A stretch of 64,000 nucleotides of DNA from Sorangium cellulosum So ce56 (GCF_000067165.1 NC_010162.1:8005001-8069000); one strand, 5' to 3'. Positions 25,952 to 34,550 are shown, counted from the stretch's first letter. Program-made: numbers and translations. Notes: generated from the sequence alone by a model not told the origin.

Positions 25952-26026
25952 CGCATGTCTCCTCTCTGCTAGCGCGCATAACGCCCCGAATAAACCGCCA
26001 ACGAACACGAGTAAATCGAACCCCGA

Positions 26027-26776
26027 CTAATCGACGTCATTCGGTCGCCAGACACAGCTCTCCGAGATCGTAATTTTAGCCTCCTCGATTGAGAGCCAAC
26101 GCTTGGCCTGCGCGATGACACGATGAAGCATCCTATGACAGTTGGCGCAGAGCAATGCCAGGTCTTCCAACCGCGTCGCACGCTCCTGTCCCGCAGAAAG
26201 AGGAACTAGATGATGAACCTCGTACACCGCTTCATGAAGCTGAGATGCCTTGCTTGGGGGTGTACAGCGGCAGATGTCACAGCTTAGCCCGCCGTCCTTT
26301 CGTCTTTTGTCCACGAGACGTTTCCTAAGCTTCGGATCCCGCTCTCTGCGAACATGTACTTCTGTAACAATCTTGCCTTCCAAAAAGACATCGTCAGCGC
26401 CTGATTCCTCAGAGAGGCGCCCGGCCATTTCGACATTTGCACGAATGAGACCGGCCAGGTAGTTTACGCGCGCTGGATCCCGCCCCAGCTCGTCCCAAAC
26501 CTCTCGATCAATCCGGGATACGTTGCCAAGGCCCTTTCCAGTCGCGACCTGCCGGATGTTTTGGAATTTGAAGGCGACGCCATCGAGATTGCGGAAAGAC
26601 TCTTTTCTTGCAGCGACGCTATGGTGCGGAAACGCACGCAGGAGCTCCGACAACGCCTTAACGCGCGGGTCAGATTGCCCCGGGATCTTGCCTTTACATT
26701 CGAAATAGAGTTCTAGCGCAAGGATCACCTCGTCCCGCGTCCAGCTTGGATTACCGTGCCCGTGTGTTACAGCCAT
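26027..26776 (-). CDS. HNH endonuclease (McrA-like)
   Basis: The protein has 249 residues. The C-terminal domain has the HNH zinc-finger nuclease core: SCDICRC at about 165-171, YEVHHLVPLS at about 188-197 (catalytic HH), and LALLCANCHRMLH at about 209-221. The N-terminal domain (SWTRDEVILALELYFECKG, then a Ser/Arg block and VAFKFQNIR) is the part that in McrA-like proteins recognises modified or specific DNA. I chose the ATG at 26776; a GTG at 26785 is possible. No Shine-Dalgarno sequence is seen. The start follows an attC-like site by only about 10 bases, as in an integron cassette. It probably restricts foreign DNA; substrate unknown. Confidence 0.85.
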   Translation of the reverse strand: MAVTHGHGNPSWTRDEVILALELYFECKGKIPGQSDPRVKALSELLRAFPHHSVAARKESFRNLDGVAFKFQNIRQVATGKGLGNVSRIDREVWDELGRDPARVNYLAGLIRANVEMAGRLSEESGADDVFLEGKIVTEVHVRRERDPKLRKRLVDKRRKDGGLSCDICRCTPPSKASQLHEAVYEVHHLVPLSAGQERATRLEDLALLCANCHRMLHRVIAQAKRWLSIEEAKITISESCVWRPNDVD

Positions 26777-26785
26777 GACATGCAC

Positions 26786-26860
26786 CCAATAACGTGAGCT
26801 TCAACCGCGCACGGATGCGCTACGCGCACCCACGCTTCGGTCATCAAGTCTCTGTTAGCC
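26786..26860 (-). other. attC-like recombination site (integron cassette boundary)
   Basis: This is a 75-base imperfect palindrome. On the minus strand it begins GGCTAAC and ends ACGTTATTGG. About two thirds of positions pair across the arms (TAAC/GTTA, GAG, CTT, ACCG, GC, GG, TGCGC), with a two-base bulge (TG) in one arm, as in attC sites read as folded single strands. The stop codon (TAA) of the gene to the right lies inside the first box, and the next gene starts about 10 bases after the last box. These are typical cassette features. The boxes are not perfect consensus (GTTATTG instead of GTTRRRY). Confidence 0.5.
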
Positions 26861-27181
26861 GGCATCGTGGTCATCGCGCGGCCCCTTCTGGCGTTCCGTC
26901 TTGTCACGCCTGTTAGACCATGCGGTTCCTGCCGTCGATGACAACCACGCCTGGCCTTCGCGCGTGAGCAGCCAAATTTCGTCGCGCGTTCGGCGGCGAA
27001 GCCATAGGTCGAGGTGGTCGACAGCACCGCCCCACAGAAACCATGCGGGCACGAACGCGATCACGGCCGCAACGGCCGACAAGACCTCGATGCGCGAATA
27101 GAGCCCCCCTCCAACGGCCCCTGCGGTGCCGCCTGCGAGCAGCGCAGAAATCAGAACCCGTACGGGCTTCGCGATCTTCAC
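26855..27181 (-). CDS. small membrane protein (108 residues)
   Basis: The protein starts VKIAKPVRVLISALLAGG. It has two hydrophobic segments (about residues 7-28 and 35-55) and ends in a charged C-terminal tail. The GTG at 27181 is preferred because a GGAG motif sits 7 bases before it; a TTG at 27259 would extend the frame without support. Between the hydrophobic segments and the tail is WLRRRTRDEIWLLTREGQAWL, a probable cytoplasmic winged-helix-like stretch. No family is recognised. Its stop codon overlaps the attC-like site. Confidence 0.55.
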   Translation of the reverse strand: MKIAKPVRVLISALLAGGTAGAVGGGLYSRIEVLSAVAAVIAFVPAWFLWGGAVDHLDLWLRRRTRDEIWLLTREGQAWLSSTAGTAWSNRRDKTERQKGPRDDHDAG

Positions 27182-27435
27182 CGAGGCACTCCATTCATAG
27201 CCACCAGCACGACCATGTGACGCCCGGGGTCGTCGTTCCAGTATCGGCCGATTGGTCAACCGAAGCGGCCGGACCGGGTCTGTCTGGATCGTCGTCGTCG
27301 ATGACCTCCTTCATGAAAGTCGCACGGTTCGGTCCTCCACGACAAGGTGCAAATGCTGTCCTGCGCGATAGGGTAGACCCGTCCAACCCTGGCGGCAGTC
27401 GCCGCCGCTCCAATCGGTCGCGCGCGCTCTCCGCC

Positions 27436-28944
27436 TCACCGCGCCTTCTTCGCCTTCGTCGCGGGCAGCGCGCGCGAGCTCGGCCGATACATCCCCGTCG
27501 TCGCGTCGTAGCGCCACGTGATCTCCACGGCGCGCGGCACCTCGCCCTCGGCGTCCTGGCGCCACGGCGTACCGCGGATCCCGAAGCGGTCGAAGCGCGT
27601 CGAATGGAACTCCTCGACGTCCTTCTCCCAGGGACCGTTGTTCACGGCCCCCTCCAGGAGCTCGGTGTACTCGCCGCTCGGCTTGATGGCGATGACCCGC
27701 CAGTCCGCGCTCTCGGCCCAGATGTCCGTCGACGTGTACTGATCGTAGAAGAACATGTGAAGCTCCTTGTTGCGCCTCACGATGCCCGTCGGCGCTCCGT
27801 AGGAGTCGATGGTGTCGACGATCTCGCCTCTGCGCAGGATGGCGAGGGCAGGCCGCCGCAGGAAGAGCTCGCCGATCTCGACGTCCCCTATCGTGGATAT
27901 CGGGCTGTAGAGCCCCTGGCGCGTGGGCTCCAGCGCGGTACCGCCCGAGCCGCGCGCATAGCCGATGACCTCGAGCTCGAGCGGATCTCCCGGCTGGTAC
28001 GACATGGGGACGCGGCCGATCGGCTCCGGCGCCTGGAACGCCAGGGCGCGGAGGTTCGCGAAGGGCTCGTAGCTCACCGGCTCCGGGATCTCCCGCCAGA
28101 CCCACGCCTCGTCCGCCGGCGCCGGCGGGCGCGGCGCGTCCGCGGCCCGCGCGAAGAGCCGGATGCTGTCGATCGGCGCCGACGACGCGCGGGGCAGCGC
28201 CGACGTCGGCAGCGTGGCCTCGATGGTGAGCCTCCCCTCACCGCCCTTCACCGCCGCCTTCGCGCCCTCGATCGGACGCCCCTTCCCGTCCTCGCCGATC
28301 CCCGAGAGGCCGCCGCGATCCAGCCGGAAGAACCGCACGAAGCGCGCCTCGTAGCCGGCGATGAACGCGTCATGCTGGGCCAGCGTTTCATGGCAGGCCT
28401 TCTGCACGTCGGCCGGGAGCGGCTCGCCGCCCATGTCGGTCTCGCAGTTGAGCGGCATCACCCCGCCCCCGCGCTGGAAATAGCCGATGGGCGGCAGCTC
28501 CGGCGCGCCGAAGCCGAGCCCCAGCCAGATCCCGTCCTGTGATCCCTCGTCGAGCTCCGCCGCGAGGGTGACGCCCGCGCTGGAGAGCACCAGGGCGACG
28601 TGCGAAGGCGCATCCATCGCGCTGGTCGAGGTCGGTGGATGCGCGCTCTCCCCTCGCGCGGGTCGCGCAGGACGTGGCGGCGGCGGCGGGACCAGCGAGC
28701 CCCACTCCGCCACGTCGCCATCGAGCACGAACCCTTCAGGCACGCGCGCCTGGGTCTTCACGCTGACGAGCGGCGAAGGCCCGGGCGCGGCCGCCGGGGG
28801 CGCGGCCACGACGACGGGCTTCGGCGGCGTGGCGATGTCGGCGCGCGCCGTCGCGGGAGGCGGCGCGGGCCGGCAAGCAGCGGCGAAGAAAGGCGCAAGC
28901 AGCAGGAGTGCGGGACGGCGACGGGTTCGCATGGGGGCGCTCAT
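27436..28944 (-). CDS. lipoprotein with N-terminal carbohydrate/heme-binding-like domain
   Basis: The protein has 502 residues. The signal peptide has the lipobox AAAC at about residue 24, then a Pro/Ala-rich linker. Then comes VPEGFVLDGDVAEWGSL, the entry motif of CBM9/DOMON-type beta-sandwich domains that bind sugars or heme. The later part has ISTIGDVEIGELFLRRPALAI and a Tyr/Trp-rich region (HMFFYDQYTSTDIWAES). The ATG at 28944 overlaps the stop of the upstream five-heme cytochrome (ATGA), so the two are co-translated; this suggests it serves as an outer-membrane partner of that cytochrome. A much longer upstream open frame is only a shadow of the cytochrome gene. Confidence 0.75.
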   Translation of the reverse strand: MSAPMRTRRRPALLLLAPFFAAACRPAPPPATARADIATPPKPVVVAAPPAAAPGPSPLVSVKTQARVPEGFVLDGDVAEWGSLVPPPPPRPARPARGESAHPPTSTSAMDAPSHVALVLSSAGVTLAAELDEGSQDGIWLGLGFGAPELPPIGYFQRGGGVMPLNCETDMGGEPLPADVQKACHETLAQHDAFIAGYEARFVRFFRLDRGGLSGIGEDGKGRPIEGAKAAVKGGEGRLTIEATLPTSALPRASSAPIDSIRLFARAADAPRPPAPADEAWVWREIPEPVSYEPFANLRALAFQAPEPIGRVPMSYQPGDPLELEVIGYARGSGGTALEPTRQGLYSPISTIGDVEIGELFLRRPALAILRRGEIVDTIDSYGAPTGIVRRNKELHMFFYDQYTSTDIWAESADWRVIAIKPSGEYTELLEGAVNNGPWEKDVEEFHSTRFDRFGIRGTPWRQDAEGEVPRAVEITWRYDATTGMYRPSSRALPATKAKKAR

Positions 28945-30083
28945 GGTACCGGAGCGGGCGCTGGTCGGCCGACGACCGGGCGCGCGCCCAGCGTGCCCGC
29001 GGCGAGGACCACCTCGTCCGCGGCCGGATCGACGCCGAAGGCCGCGCCCATCGCGGCGCCCATGCGCTGATAGACCACCTCCCAGCGCACCGCGAGCCCG
29101 TCGATGGCGGCCGGGAACACGAGCCGCAGGACGCGCGGCGCCCCCGAGGCGGGAAGGCGCGTATCGCCGGCCGGGACGCGCTCGATGCCTCCTTCGATCG
29201 GGCGCACGGAGAACCTCCGCTCGAGGATCACAGGCGTGGCGGCGGCCACGATCGCGCCCTTCGCATCGACGGCCGAGGCGCGGACCTCGAGCCGGCGGAA
29301 CATATCGCCCGTGGGGACGGCGTGCCCCGCCGCGACAACGCGCGCGCTCACCTCGACGGCGTTCGCGCCGCTCCGCGACGCGCTGGCGTCGATCGCGGAG
29401 CGCAGCACGGCCGGATCCCCGACCACGGAGAAGCGATGATCGCGGTGCGGTCTCCCGGAGATGCCCTGAACGAGCGGCATGTGGCAATCGCGGCAGGGTC
29501 GCTCCGCGAAGCGCCCGGAGCGGTGTTCGGCCACGGTGTCCTGCATGGGCACGCCGGGCGCTCGCGGGAAATCGAACTGATGGCAGCGGGCGCAGCCCTC
29601 GTCGGTCGAGAGCCGCGCGTCACCGCGGACCGCGTGCGCACCGCCGCGCGCGTCCCGGCCGCGCGCGGAGACGACCTCGCCGGCCACGAGATGGCAGGTG
29701 ACGCACCCCACGCCCACCGCTTGCGCGTCCGCGTCGGGGTGGTGGGCCGGATCGGCCTCGGGCGCATGGCAGCCACGGCAGAAGGGCAGCGGCTCGATCG
29801 CGTAGGACCTCTGGAAGACGCGATCCGTGAACGCCTGCCGGTGCAGCGAGGCGCGCCATTCGGCCGCGATGTCCTCGTGGCAGGTCTCGCAACGCTGGTT
29901 CTCGATGCGCGCGGAGAAGCCCTGCGGTCTCCCCTGCGGCGCGGGTCCCGGCAGCGGCGGCAGCGGATCGCCGCGCACGCCGGCCGCGGGCGCGAACAGC
30001 AACGCGGCCAGCGCCATGACGGCGGCGCCCGCGATACGAGGTGTCCTCCGTTCACCGGAGGCCGTCCGACGCCACCTGCCCAT
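28941..30083 (-). CDS. periplasmic five-heme cytochrome c
   Basis: The protein has 380 residues. It has an N-terminal hydrophobic export segment (AGAAVMALAALLFAPAAGV) and five CxxCH motifs: CETCH, CRGCH, CVTCH, CARCH and CRDCH, all in the first two thirds (about residues 60-205). Extra His residues between them can serve as distal ligands. The last 150 residues form a beta-rich domain without hemes (RFSVRPIEGGIERVPAGD, VYQRMGAAMGAAFGVDP). This layout is seen in cytochrome c554-type family proteins. Its role is electron transfer in the periplasm or at the cell surface; donor and acceptor are unknown. The start is the ATG at 30083; a GTG at 30101 is possible. It forms an overlapping pair with the lipoprotein gene that follows. 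Confidence 0.88.
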   Translation of the reverse strand: MGRWRRTASGERRTPRIAGAAVMALAALLFAPAAGVRGDPLPPLPGPAPQGRPQGFSARIENQRCETCHEDIAAEWRASLHRQAFTDRVFQRSYAIEPLPFCRGCHAPEADPAHHPDADAQAVGVGCVTCHLVAGEVVSARGRDARGGAHAVRGDARLSTDEGCARCHQFDFPRAPGVPMQDTVAEHRSGRFAERPCRDCHMPLVQGISGRPHRDHRFSVVGDPAVLRSAIDASASRSGANAVEVSARVVAAGHAVPTGDMFRRLEVRASAVDAKGAIVAAATPVILERRFSVRPIEGGIERVPAGDTRLPASGAPRVLRLVFPAAIDGLAVRWEVVYQRMGAAMGAAFGVDPAADEVVLAAGTLGARPVVGRPAPAPVP

Positions 30084-30187
30084 GTTCGGCCAAGATAGCA
30101 CTCCTCAGGACGACGGACGAAGTCTCGAAGCCCGGCGGATGCGACGCCTCGGTGGACCGCCATCGATCGAGGGCGTACGCTCGAGGA

Positions 30188-30691
30188 ATGGCCGGTCCAG
30201 TGGCGTCCGTGTTGCTGCCGTCGAGGATGAACGTGGAGCGAGTCGCCGCGCTTCGACGTGGGATCTCGCGCATCGCCGATGAGGTTCGAGGGGACGACTT
30301 CTGGGTTGACCAGCGCCCGTTCATCCTGACCGTTGGGCCCGAACACCCCGAGGCCATATCCGAGGTCCTCGAGGCGGGCCTCCCGGAGGTGCTCGGATGG
30401 TCGCCAGAAGACGTCGTTTCATTCGCCGCGATGTGCAACGACGACCAGGACCATCGGTTGCTTGCCAGGTTGTGCATCGACCTGGCCGAGGCGGAAGGTG
30501 GAATCATCGACTTCGGTGGGCGGCTGGCGATCGGTCCACAGCTGGACGGCCTTGAAGACGACACGCCTGTCAGGGTCGAGAATCCAGATGGGGTCACGGG
30601 CGTGCTGCTCGTGACGGCGCGCTCCCACTACGGAGACGCAGCGCTCGCGCGCTCCTGGCTACGGCACGCGAGATTCCGCATGGTGAAGTAG
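30188..30691 (+). CDS. uncharacterised immunity-like protein (DUF6368-like)
   Basis: The protein has 167 residues starting MAGPVASVLLPSRM. The opening, the central WSPEDVVSFAAMCNDDQDHRL and the strand IIDFGGRLAIG recall small immunity-type families such as DUF6368, but I am not certain of that name. It is soluble and acidic. Shortly after its stop lies a motif CCAACGACAAGTTAGACC that resembles the right half of an attC site. It points away from the cytochrome gene. Confidence 0.5.
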   Translation: MAGPVASVLLPSRMNVERVAALRRGISRIADEVRGDDFWVDQRPFILTVGPEHPEAISEVLEAGLPEVLGWSPEDVVSFAAMCNDDQDHRLLARLCIDLAEAEGGIIDFGGRLAIGPQLDGLEDDTPVRVENPDGVTGVLLVTARSHYGDAALARSWLRHARFRMVK

Positions 30692-30733
30692 ATGCAACTC
30701 GGATCGGTCCAACGACAAGTTAGACCGCTCGAT

Positions 30734-31591
30734 TCAGGTCGTCGCCACCAGCAGCTCCTCTGAATTGTTCGGCGGACGAAGGCCATCCGTCCTGCCCGCG
30801 AAGTAGCGCTCTGCAAGCGCGGCGGCCGATACGTGCTGGACCTCTCTGAAACCGGCATCTCGGGCCAGCGCCAGCATCTCTGCCGGCGTGAAGAAGCTGA
30901 TGAACGGCGTGCCGTTGGCTCTGGCCCCCGCTGCCGCGCGCTCGATCCCGGGGCGCACCTCCGGGTCCGCCAGCTCGATCGGAAGCATGAACGACATGGC
31001 GAGCGTGGAGCCCGGAGCGAGCGCCGCGACCTGGCGCAGCGTCGCCGCGATGGCATCCCTGGTCAGGTACATGCTGACACCGGTGGAGGCCACCACCGCC
31101 GGCCTCCCCGAGTCGAAGCCCGACGCCGCCAGCCGCTCCCACCACGCGTCTCCTGCCTCGAAGTCGACCGGAACCAGCCGCAGGAACGACGGGACGCCGA
31201 GGCCGAGGTCGACGAGGCGCTGACGCTTCCACGCCTGGGGGCTGGGCCGATCGATCTCGAATACGAGCAGGCGGGAGGCGAGCTCCGGCCGACGCTGGGC
31301 GAAGGTGTCCAGGCCCGCTCCGAGGATGACGTACTGCCCGACGCCACGGGCGGCTTGTTCCGCAACGAGATCTTCGACGAAGCGGGCGCGGGCCAGGATG
31401 GAGGCGCGGAAGGGCCGCGTGAACGGGCTCATGTCCGGACGGCTGCGCCAGCCGTCGTCCGGAGCGGCCAGCTTCAATCCAACGTCGTCTTCGAACACGT
31501 GCGGCGGCGCATCGGCTTCCACGTGCAGCGCACGCCACAAGGCGACCCGAATTGCCGTGTCGTCTGGCGCCGCGATTTGCTGTTCATGCAT
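30734..31591 (-). CDS. SAM-dependent methyltransferase, leucine carboxyl methyltransferase type
   Basis: The protein has 285 residues. It shows features of the PPM1/LCM (TIGR00027-like) family: a substrate-facing N-terminus, RFVEDLVAEQAARGVGQYVI then LGAGLDTFAQR (SAM-binding glycine motif), VFEIDRPSPQAWKRQRL (acidic residue for the ribose), and STGVSMYLTRDAI. Such enzymes methylate carboxylates or hydroxyls, often in secondary metabolism. There is a good Shine-Dalgarno sequence (AGGAGAGAGG) before the ATG at 31591. Its stop is followed at once by GGTCTAAC, an attC-like box. No biosynthetic cluster surrounds it, so the substrate is unknown. Confidence 0.8.
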   Translation of the reverse strand: MHEQQIAAPDDTAIRVALWRALHVEADAPPHVFEDDVGLKLAAPDDGWRSRPDMSPFTRPFRASILARARFVEDLVAEQAARGVGQYVILGAGLDTFAQRRPELASRLLVFEIDRPSPQAWKRQRLVDLGLGVPSFLRLVPVDFEAGDAWWERLAASGFDSGRPAVVASTGVSMYLTRDAIAATLRQVAALAPGSTLAMSFMLPIELADPEVRPGIERAAAGARANGTPFISFFTPAEMLALARDAGFREVQHVSAAALAERYFAGRTDGLRPPNNSEELLVATT

Positions 31592-31653
31592 GACGTCCTC
31601 TCTCCTGGTTTCTGACCGTTCGCAGTCTCACGCGATGAAATCGTGCGAAGCTT

Positions 31654-32163
31654 CTACGTTCCTCGGAGAATGGCGTCGATCCGGGACTCCGCCCACTCCC
31701 GGACGCGGGAATTTCGCGGCAGCAGCTCGGCGATGCGGTCGTTCGGCGGGTAGCCTGAGTCGACCCATGCCTCGGCATGCTGTCGCCAATGGGACGAACT
31801 TTCGAGTGCGAGGACGAGGAGAGGGTCGAACGGAAACGTGCGAAGGACCTTCGATGGGACCCCCTGGCTTGCAAGGCCCTGATCAATCATAGATAGGACC
31901 GTCGGGCGGTCGAGCTCGAGCACCGGCAGGAACCCCACCAGGTTCTTCGGCGGCGCAACACGCAGACCATCCGCGTATTGCGATGTCCACTCGCCGGAAT
32001 CGATCAAGCCGATCGCGTGCTGAGTCGAACTGAATCGAGCGGAATATTTCACAACAGGCAGCCACATGCACGGTTCGCCCGAGCCGTCGATCGTCTGAGC
32101 ACACCAGCGCTCCGCATCTGCGCGGCGCAACAACTCGCGGACGTTGGAGATTGACAGGGGCAT
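31654..32163 (-). CDS. uncharacterised protein (169 residues)
   Basis: The protein begins MPLSISNVRELLRRADA and has a mixed alpha/beta composition with Trp-rich segments (MWLPVVKYSARF, SSHWRQHAEAWVDSGYP). It ends in a helix ESRIDAILRG. No membrane segment or signal peptide. I do not recognise a family. It reads toward the methyltransferase gene with a 62-base gap. The start at 32163 was chosen because upstream residues in the same frame have non-coding composition. The 240 bases to its right show nothing clear. Confidence 0.6.
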   Translation of the reverse strand: MPLSISNVRELLRRADAERWCAQTIDGSGEPCMWLPVVKYSARFSSTQHAIGLIDSGEWTSQYADGLRVAPPKNLVGFLPVLELDRPTVLSMIDQGLASQGVPSKVLRTFPFDPLLVLALESSSHWRQHAEAWVDSGYPPNDRIAELLPRNSRVREWAESRIDAILRGT

Positions 32164-32404
32164 CGGTCTCGATAGGTGGAGCATACCAGGCCCAGGCGCG
32201 CACGCCCAGATCGCCCCGACCCGTCCTCGTAGTGCGCGGCACACTCGGGAGGATCAGGACCGCTCCGCGTGGGCGACCTGCCGGTCGTCGAGACGGGCCC
32301 ATCCGGGATCGAGCGCGGGTCCTCCGCGGTTCATCTCGGCGCGAACCGGGCCGGCGATCGTCAGCGTCATGACCAGTGTGCTCAGCGATGCTTGGCGGCT
32401 CAGC

Positions 32405-33175
32405 CTAGTTCTTCCCGAGCAGCAGATCGATCACCCAGCAGCCGCGGACGTGCGGCCCGCGGCCGCGGCAGTGGGCCAGCACGTCGGCGTCGTCGCACCC
32501 GGCGTCCAGCAAGGCGTCGACCAGGATAGGCATCGGCCCGAAAACGCGGCTTTCATACATCTGCCGGGCCAGCCCGACAGCCGTCGAGGTCCGCCAGCGC
32601 GGGTCGAATGCCACCGCGCGGAACGGGCTGCCAAAGATGTCGCGGAGTACGTCCGCCTGGGCGTGCTCTTCCGCGGCGCTGCTGGCGGTGAATGAAGCAT
32701 CCCCAGACGCGGCGCCAGGATTGGCAATGGCAGCAGCTGCCAGATGCGCGTTGGACGAGGCGTAGTACGCGGCCTTCGGAGCTTGTGGCCGGACCACCTG
32801 AAAGCTCAGGGCCAGCGCGTCGTGCGTCGGCTGGAGCGAGATACGTTCGGCCCCATGGGACGCCCGCCACCTACCCTCCAGAGCGTCGAGCGCCTGCCGG
32901 ACCAGAGCCTCGGCTGCCTGGAGTTCCTCCTGCGTGGCCAGCCCATCGGCGTGACGGCGCGCTGTTTCCACTGCTGCTTCTGCGAGCTCATCGGGGAGCA
33001 GGGCGCGCACGCGGTAATAACATGCACAGGCGAACAGCCGCATCTTGCGGTCGCTCCCCCTGCACGCCGGAAACGTCTCGATGTCCGCGACCCGCAGCGC
33101 TTTCGGACCGAGTCCGAGCAGGAAGCGGAGCATGGGATGGGCCCGAGTACACACCAGCCATTCCGCCTCCGTCAT
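32405..33175 (-). CDS. uncharacterised protein of a planctomycete/myxobacterial paralogous family
   Basis: The protein has 256 residues, starting MTEAEWLVCTRAHPMLRFL. It follows a pattern I know from large paralogous families in Gemmata-like planctomycetes and myxobacteria: MTEAEWL, then KMRLFACACYYR, HADGLATQEELQAAE, a middle part, FGSPFRAVAFDPRW, and a conserved end DADVLAHCRGRGPHVRGCWVIDLLLG. The family has no assigned function. It is soluble, probably cytoplasmic. The ATG at 33175 fits the family start better than the one at 33208. Confidence 0.7.
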   Translation of the reverse strand: MTEAEWLVCTRAHPMLRFLLGLGPKALRVADIETFPACRGSDRKMRLFACACYYRVRALLPDELAEAAVETARRHADGLATQEELQAAEALVRQALDALEGRWRASHGAERISLQPTHDALALSFQVVRPQAPKAAYYASSNAHLAAAAIANPGAASGDASFTASSAAEEHAQADVLRDIFGSPFRAVAFDPRWRTSTAVGLARQMYESRVFGPMPILVDALLDAGCDDADVLAHCRGRGPHVRGCWVIDLLLGKN

Positions 33176-33302
33176 CTGGCGTGTCCGGCCAGAGGGAGCG
33201 TGGAACACATTCTCGGCATCGATTCCCCTGTTGATCAGCGGCGGGTTCGCCTTCTTGGTCGTCGCCGGTCGACCGGCTTTTTCTGAGCGGTGACCAGCCG
33301 GG

Positions 33303-33983
33303 TCAGCGCTTCTCTCTCGAGCTCTGGGAACGGCTCCCGAAACTATCCGGTGGCTCCCGCGGCGCTGGATGCCCTGTGGCCGCGAGCGCAGCGGCCGCCG
33401 CGAGCTTGTGGATGGCCTGCCAAGGCGGCCCGATCGATCGGCCCATCGCGTGCAGAAGATCGTTCACGTCGTCGCGGCCGAGCGCCGTTGCAGCGTCGCG
33501 AAACACGCGCTCGCGGTCGTACCAGCGCACGGACCAGCCGCGCGCCTCGGCTGCGGCCGCGAGGGCCTGGCGATACATGACGGAGTCGGCGACGGTCTGC
33601 GCGCGATTGTCGGCGATCCGCTCCTCGGTCGTCGGCGGGAGCTCGGGGCACACGCGGATCGCGATGCGCGCGATCGGCACGGGTACCGCCGCGGCCAGCG
33701 CCTCGAGGCCCTCGCGCGCGCCGCGCGCGGCGGACGCTCGCACGCGCTCGACGAGCGCCACGGCGTCGGCGAGCGAGAGCGCTCGCGCTCCCGGGGTGTT
33801 GAGGTAGCGGCCCACCGCCCACGACCCTTCGTGGTGATGCGGGTGCGTCGGCAAGCCCTCGGTGAGGTCGATGCGCCGGCGCTCGAGGAGCTCGCCGCCG
33901 GGCGCGACGGTGACGAGCACCGCCGAGTTCCCGTGCTCGGCGACGCCGACGGTCGCGGTTCGCTGCGTTCGTCCTCTCGCCAC
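33303..33983 (-). CDS. uncharacterised conserved protein downstream of an AlkB-like gene
   Basis: The protein has 226 residues and starts with GTG at 33983 behind AAGGAGGAAGAC, a strong Shine-Dalgarno sequence. The N-terminal strands (TATVGVAEHGNSAVLVTVAPGG split by a turn, RRRIDLTEG) followed by helices recall an RNase-H-like or DUF429-like fold, which is only an impression. Also seen: WSVRWYDRERVF and GPPWQAIHKLAAAA. It lies 42 bases after the AlkB-like gene on the same strand, so both are probably one transcript. Confidence 0.6.
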   Translation of the reverse strand: MARGRTQRTATVGVAEHGNSAVLVTVAPGGELLERRRIDLTEGLPTHPHHHEGSWAVGRYLNTPGARALSLADAVALVERVRASAARGAREGLEALAAAVPVPIARIAIRVCPELPPTTEERIADNRAQTVADSVMYRQALAAAAEARGWSVRWYDRERVFRDAATALGRDDVNDLLHAMGRSIGPPWQAIHKLAAAAALAATGHPAPREPPDSFGSRSQSSREKR

Positions 33984-34025
33984 GTCTTCCTCCTTCGGGG
34001 GCGCGCCCCGGCGGCTACCGCCATT

Positions 34026-34550
34026 TCAACGAGACAGGAACCGGAATGTGAGGCTGATCCGCGGGCCCGCGGCCTCGACGGCGAGGACGGCATGCTGCCA
34101 CCCCTCCTGAACGCTGGGGCGCATGATCAGGAGCGAGCCGGGCGCCAGGGCCATGTCGTGCGTCTCGTTCCGGCGAAGGCTCCGGCGGAAGGTGAGGACG
34201 CGAGGCGCGCCCAGCGACAGGATCGAGGTCGTCGTTCCAGCGACGACGCCGGCGCTGGAGTCCGAGTGAAAGCCCATCTTCGCCGTCCCATCGGCATAGA
34301 AGTTGGCGAGGCAGTTGTTGATCGGATGCCCCACCACGCCGGCGAGCCGGGCCGCGAGGTCCTGCACGAAGGGCGGCATCTCGCAGTCCGGGTAAGAGAT
34401 GCCCGAGTAGTTGTACGCCACCCCGCACGATGCGGTTCGACGTGAATGCATCCGGTCGTCCCACGAGAGATTCCGCTCCGCCATGTCGAACATGGCCGCG
34501 GGATCCGCGACGAATCCCTCCAGGTACTGAACGTCCAGGTCTTCCGGCAT
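34026..34550 (-). CDS. AlkB-like 2-oxoglutarate/Fe(II) dioxygenase
   Basis: The protein has 174 residues. The iron-binding triad is visible: HSD in MGFHSDSSAGV (about residues 92-102) and His in WQHAVLAVE (about 151). The 2-oxoglutarate-binding Arg lies in RISLTFRFL at the C-terminus. NCLANFYADGTAKMGFH is the usual AlkB wording before the HxD. AlkB-family enzymes remove methyl groups from DNA or RNA bases, and some act on other substrates. The length fits a compact AlkB without extra domains. It is co-directional with the next gene (33983) at 42 bases. Confidence 0.85.
   Translation of the reverse strand: MPEDLDVQYLEGFVADPAAMFDMAERNLSWDDRMHSRRTASCGVAYNYSGISYPDCEMPPFVQDLAARLAGVVGHPINNCLANFYADGTAKMGFHSDSSAGVVAGTTTSILSLGAPRVLTFRRSLRRNETHDMALAPGSLLIMRPSVQEGWQHAVLAVEAAGPRISLTFRFLSR

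Noticed and set aside
25952..26026. Second attC between the HNH and PD-(D/E)XK genes
   Set aside because: A GTTATGC core is present on the minus strand, but no partner TAAC box or foldable palindrome was found.
28945..29487. Longer start for the lipoprotein at 27436
   Set aside because: The added part is the shadow of the cytochrome gene; the ATG at 28944 gives a proper signal peptide and an ATGA overlap.
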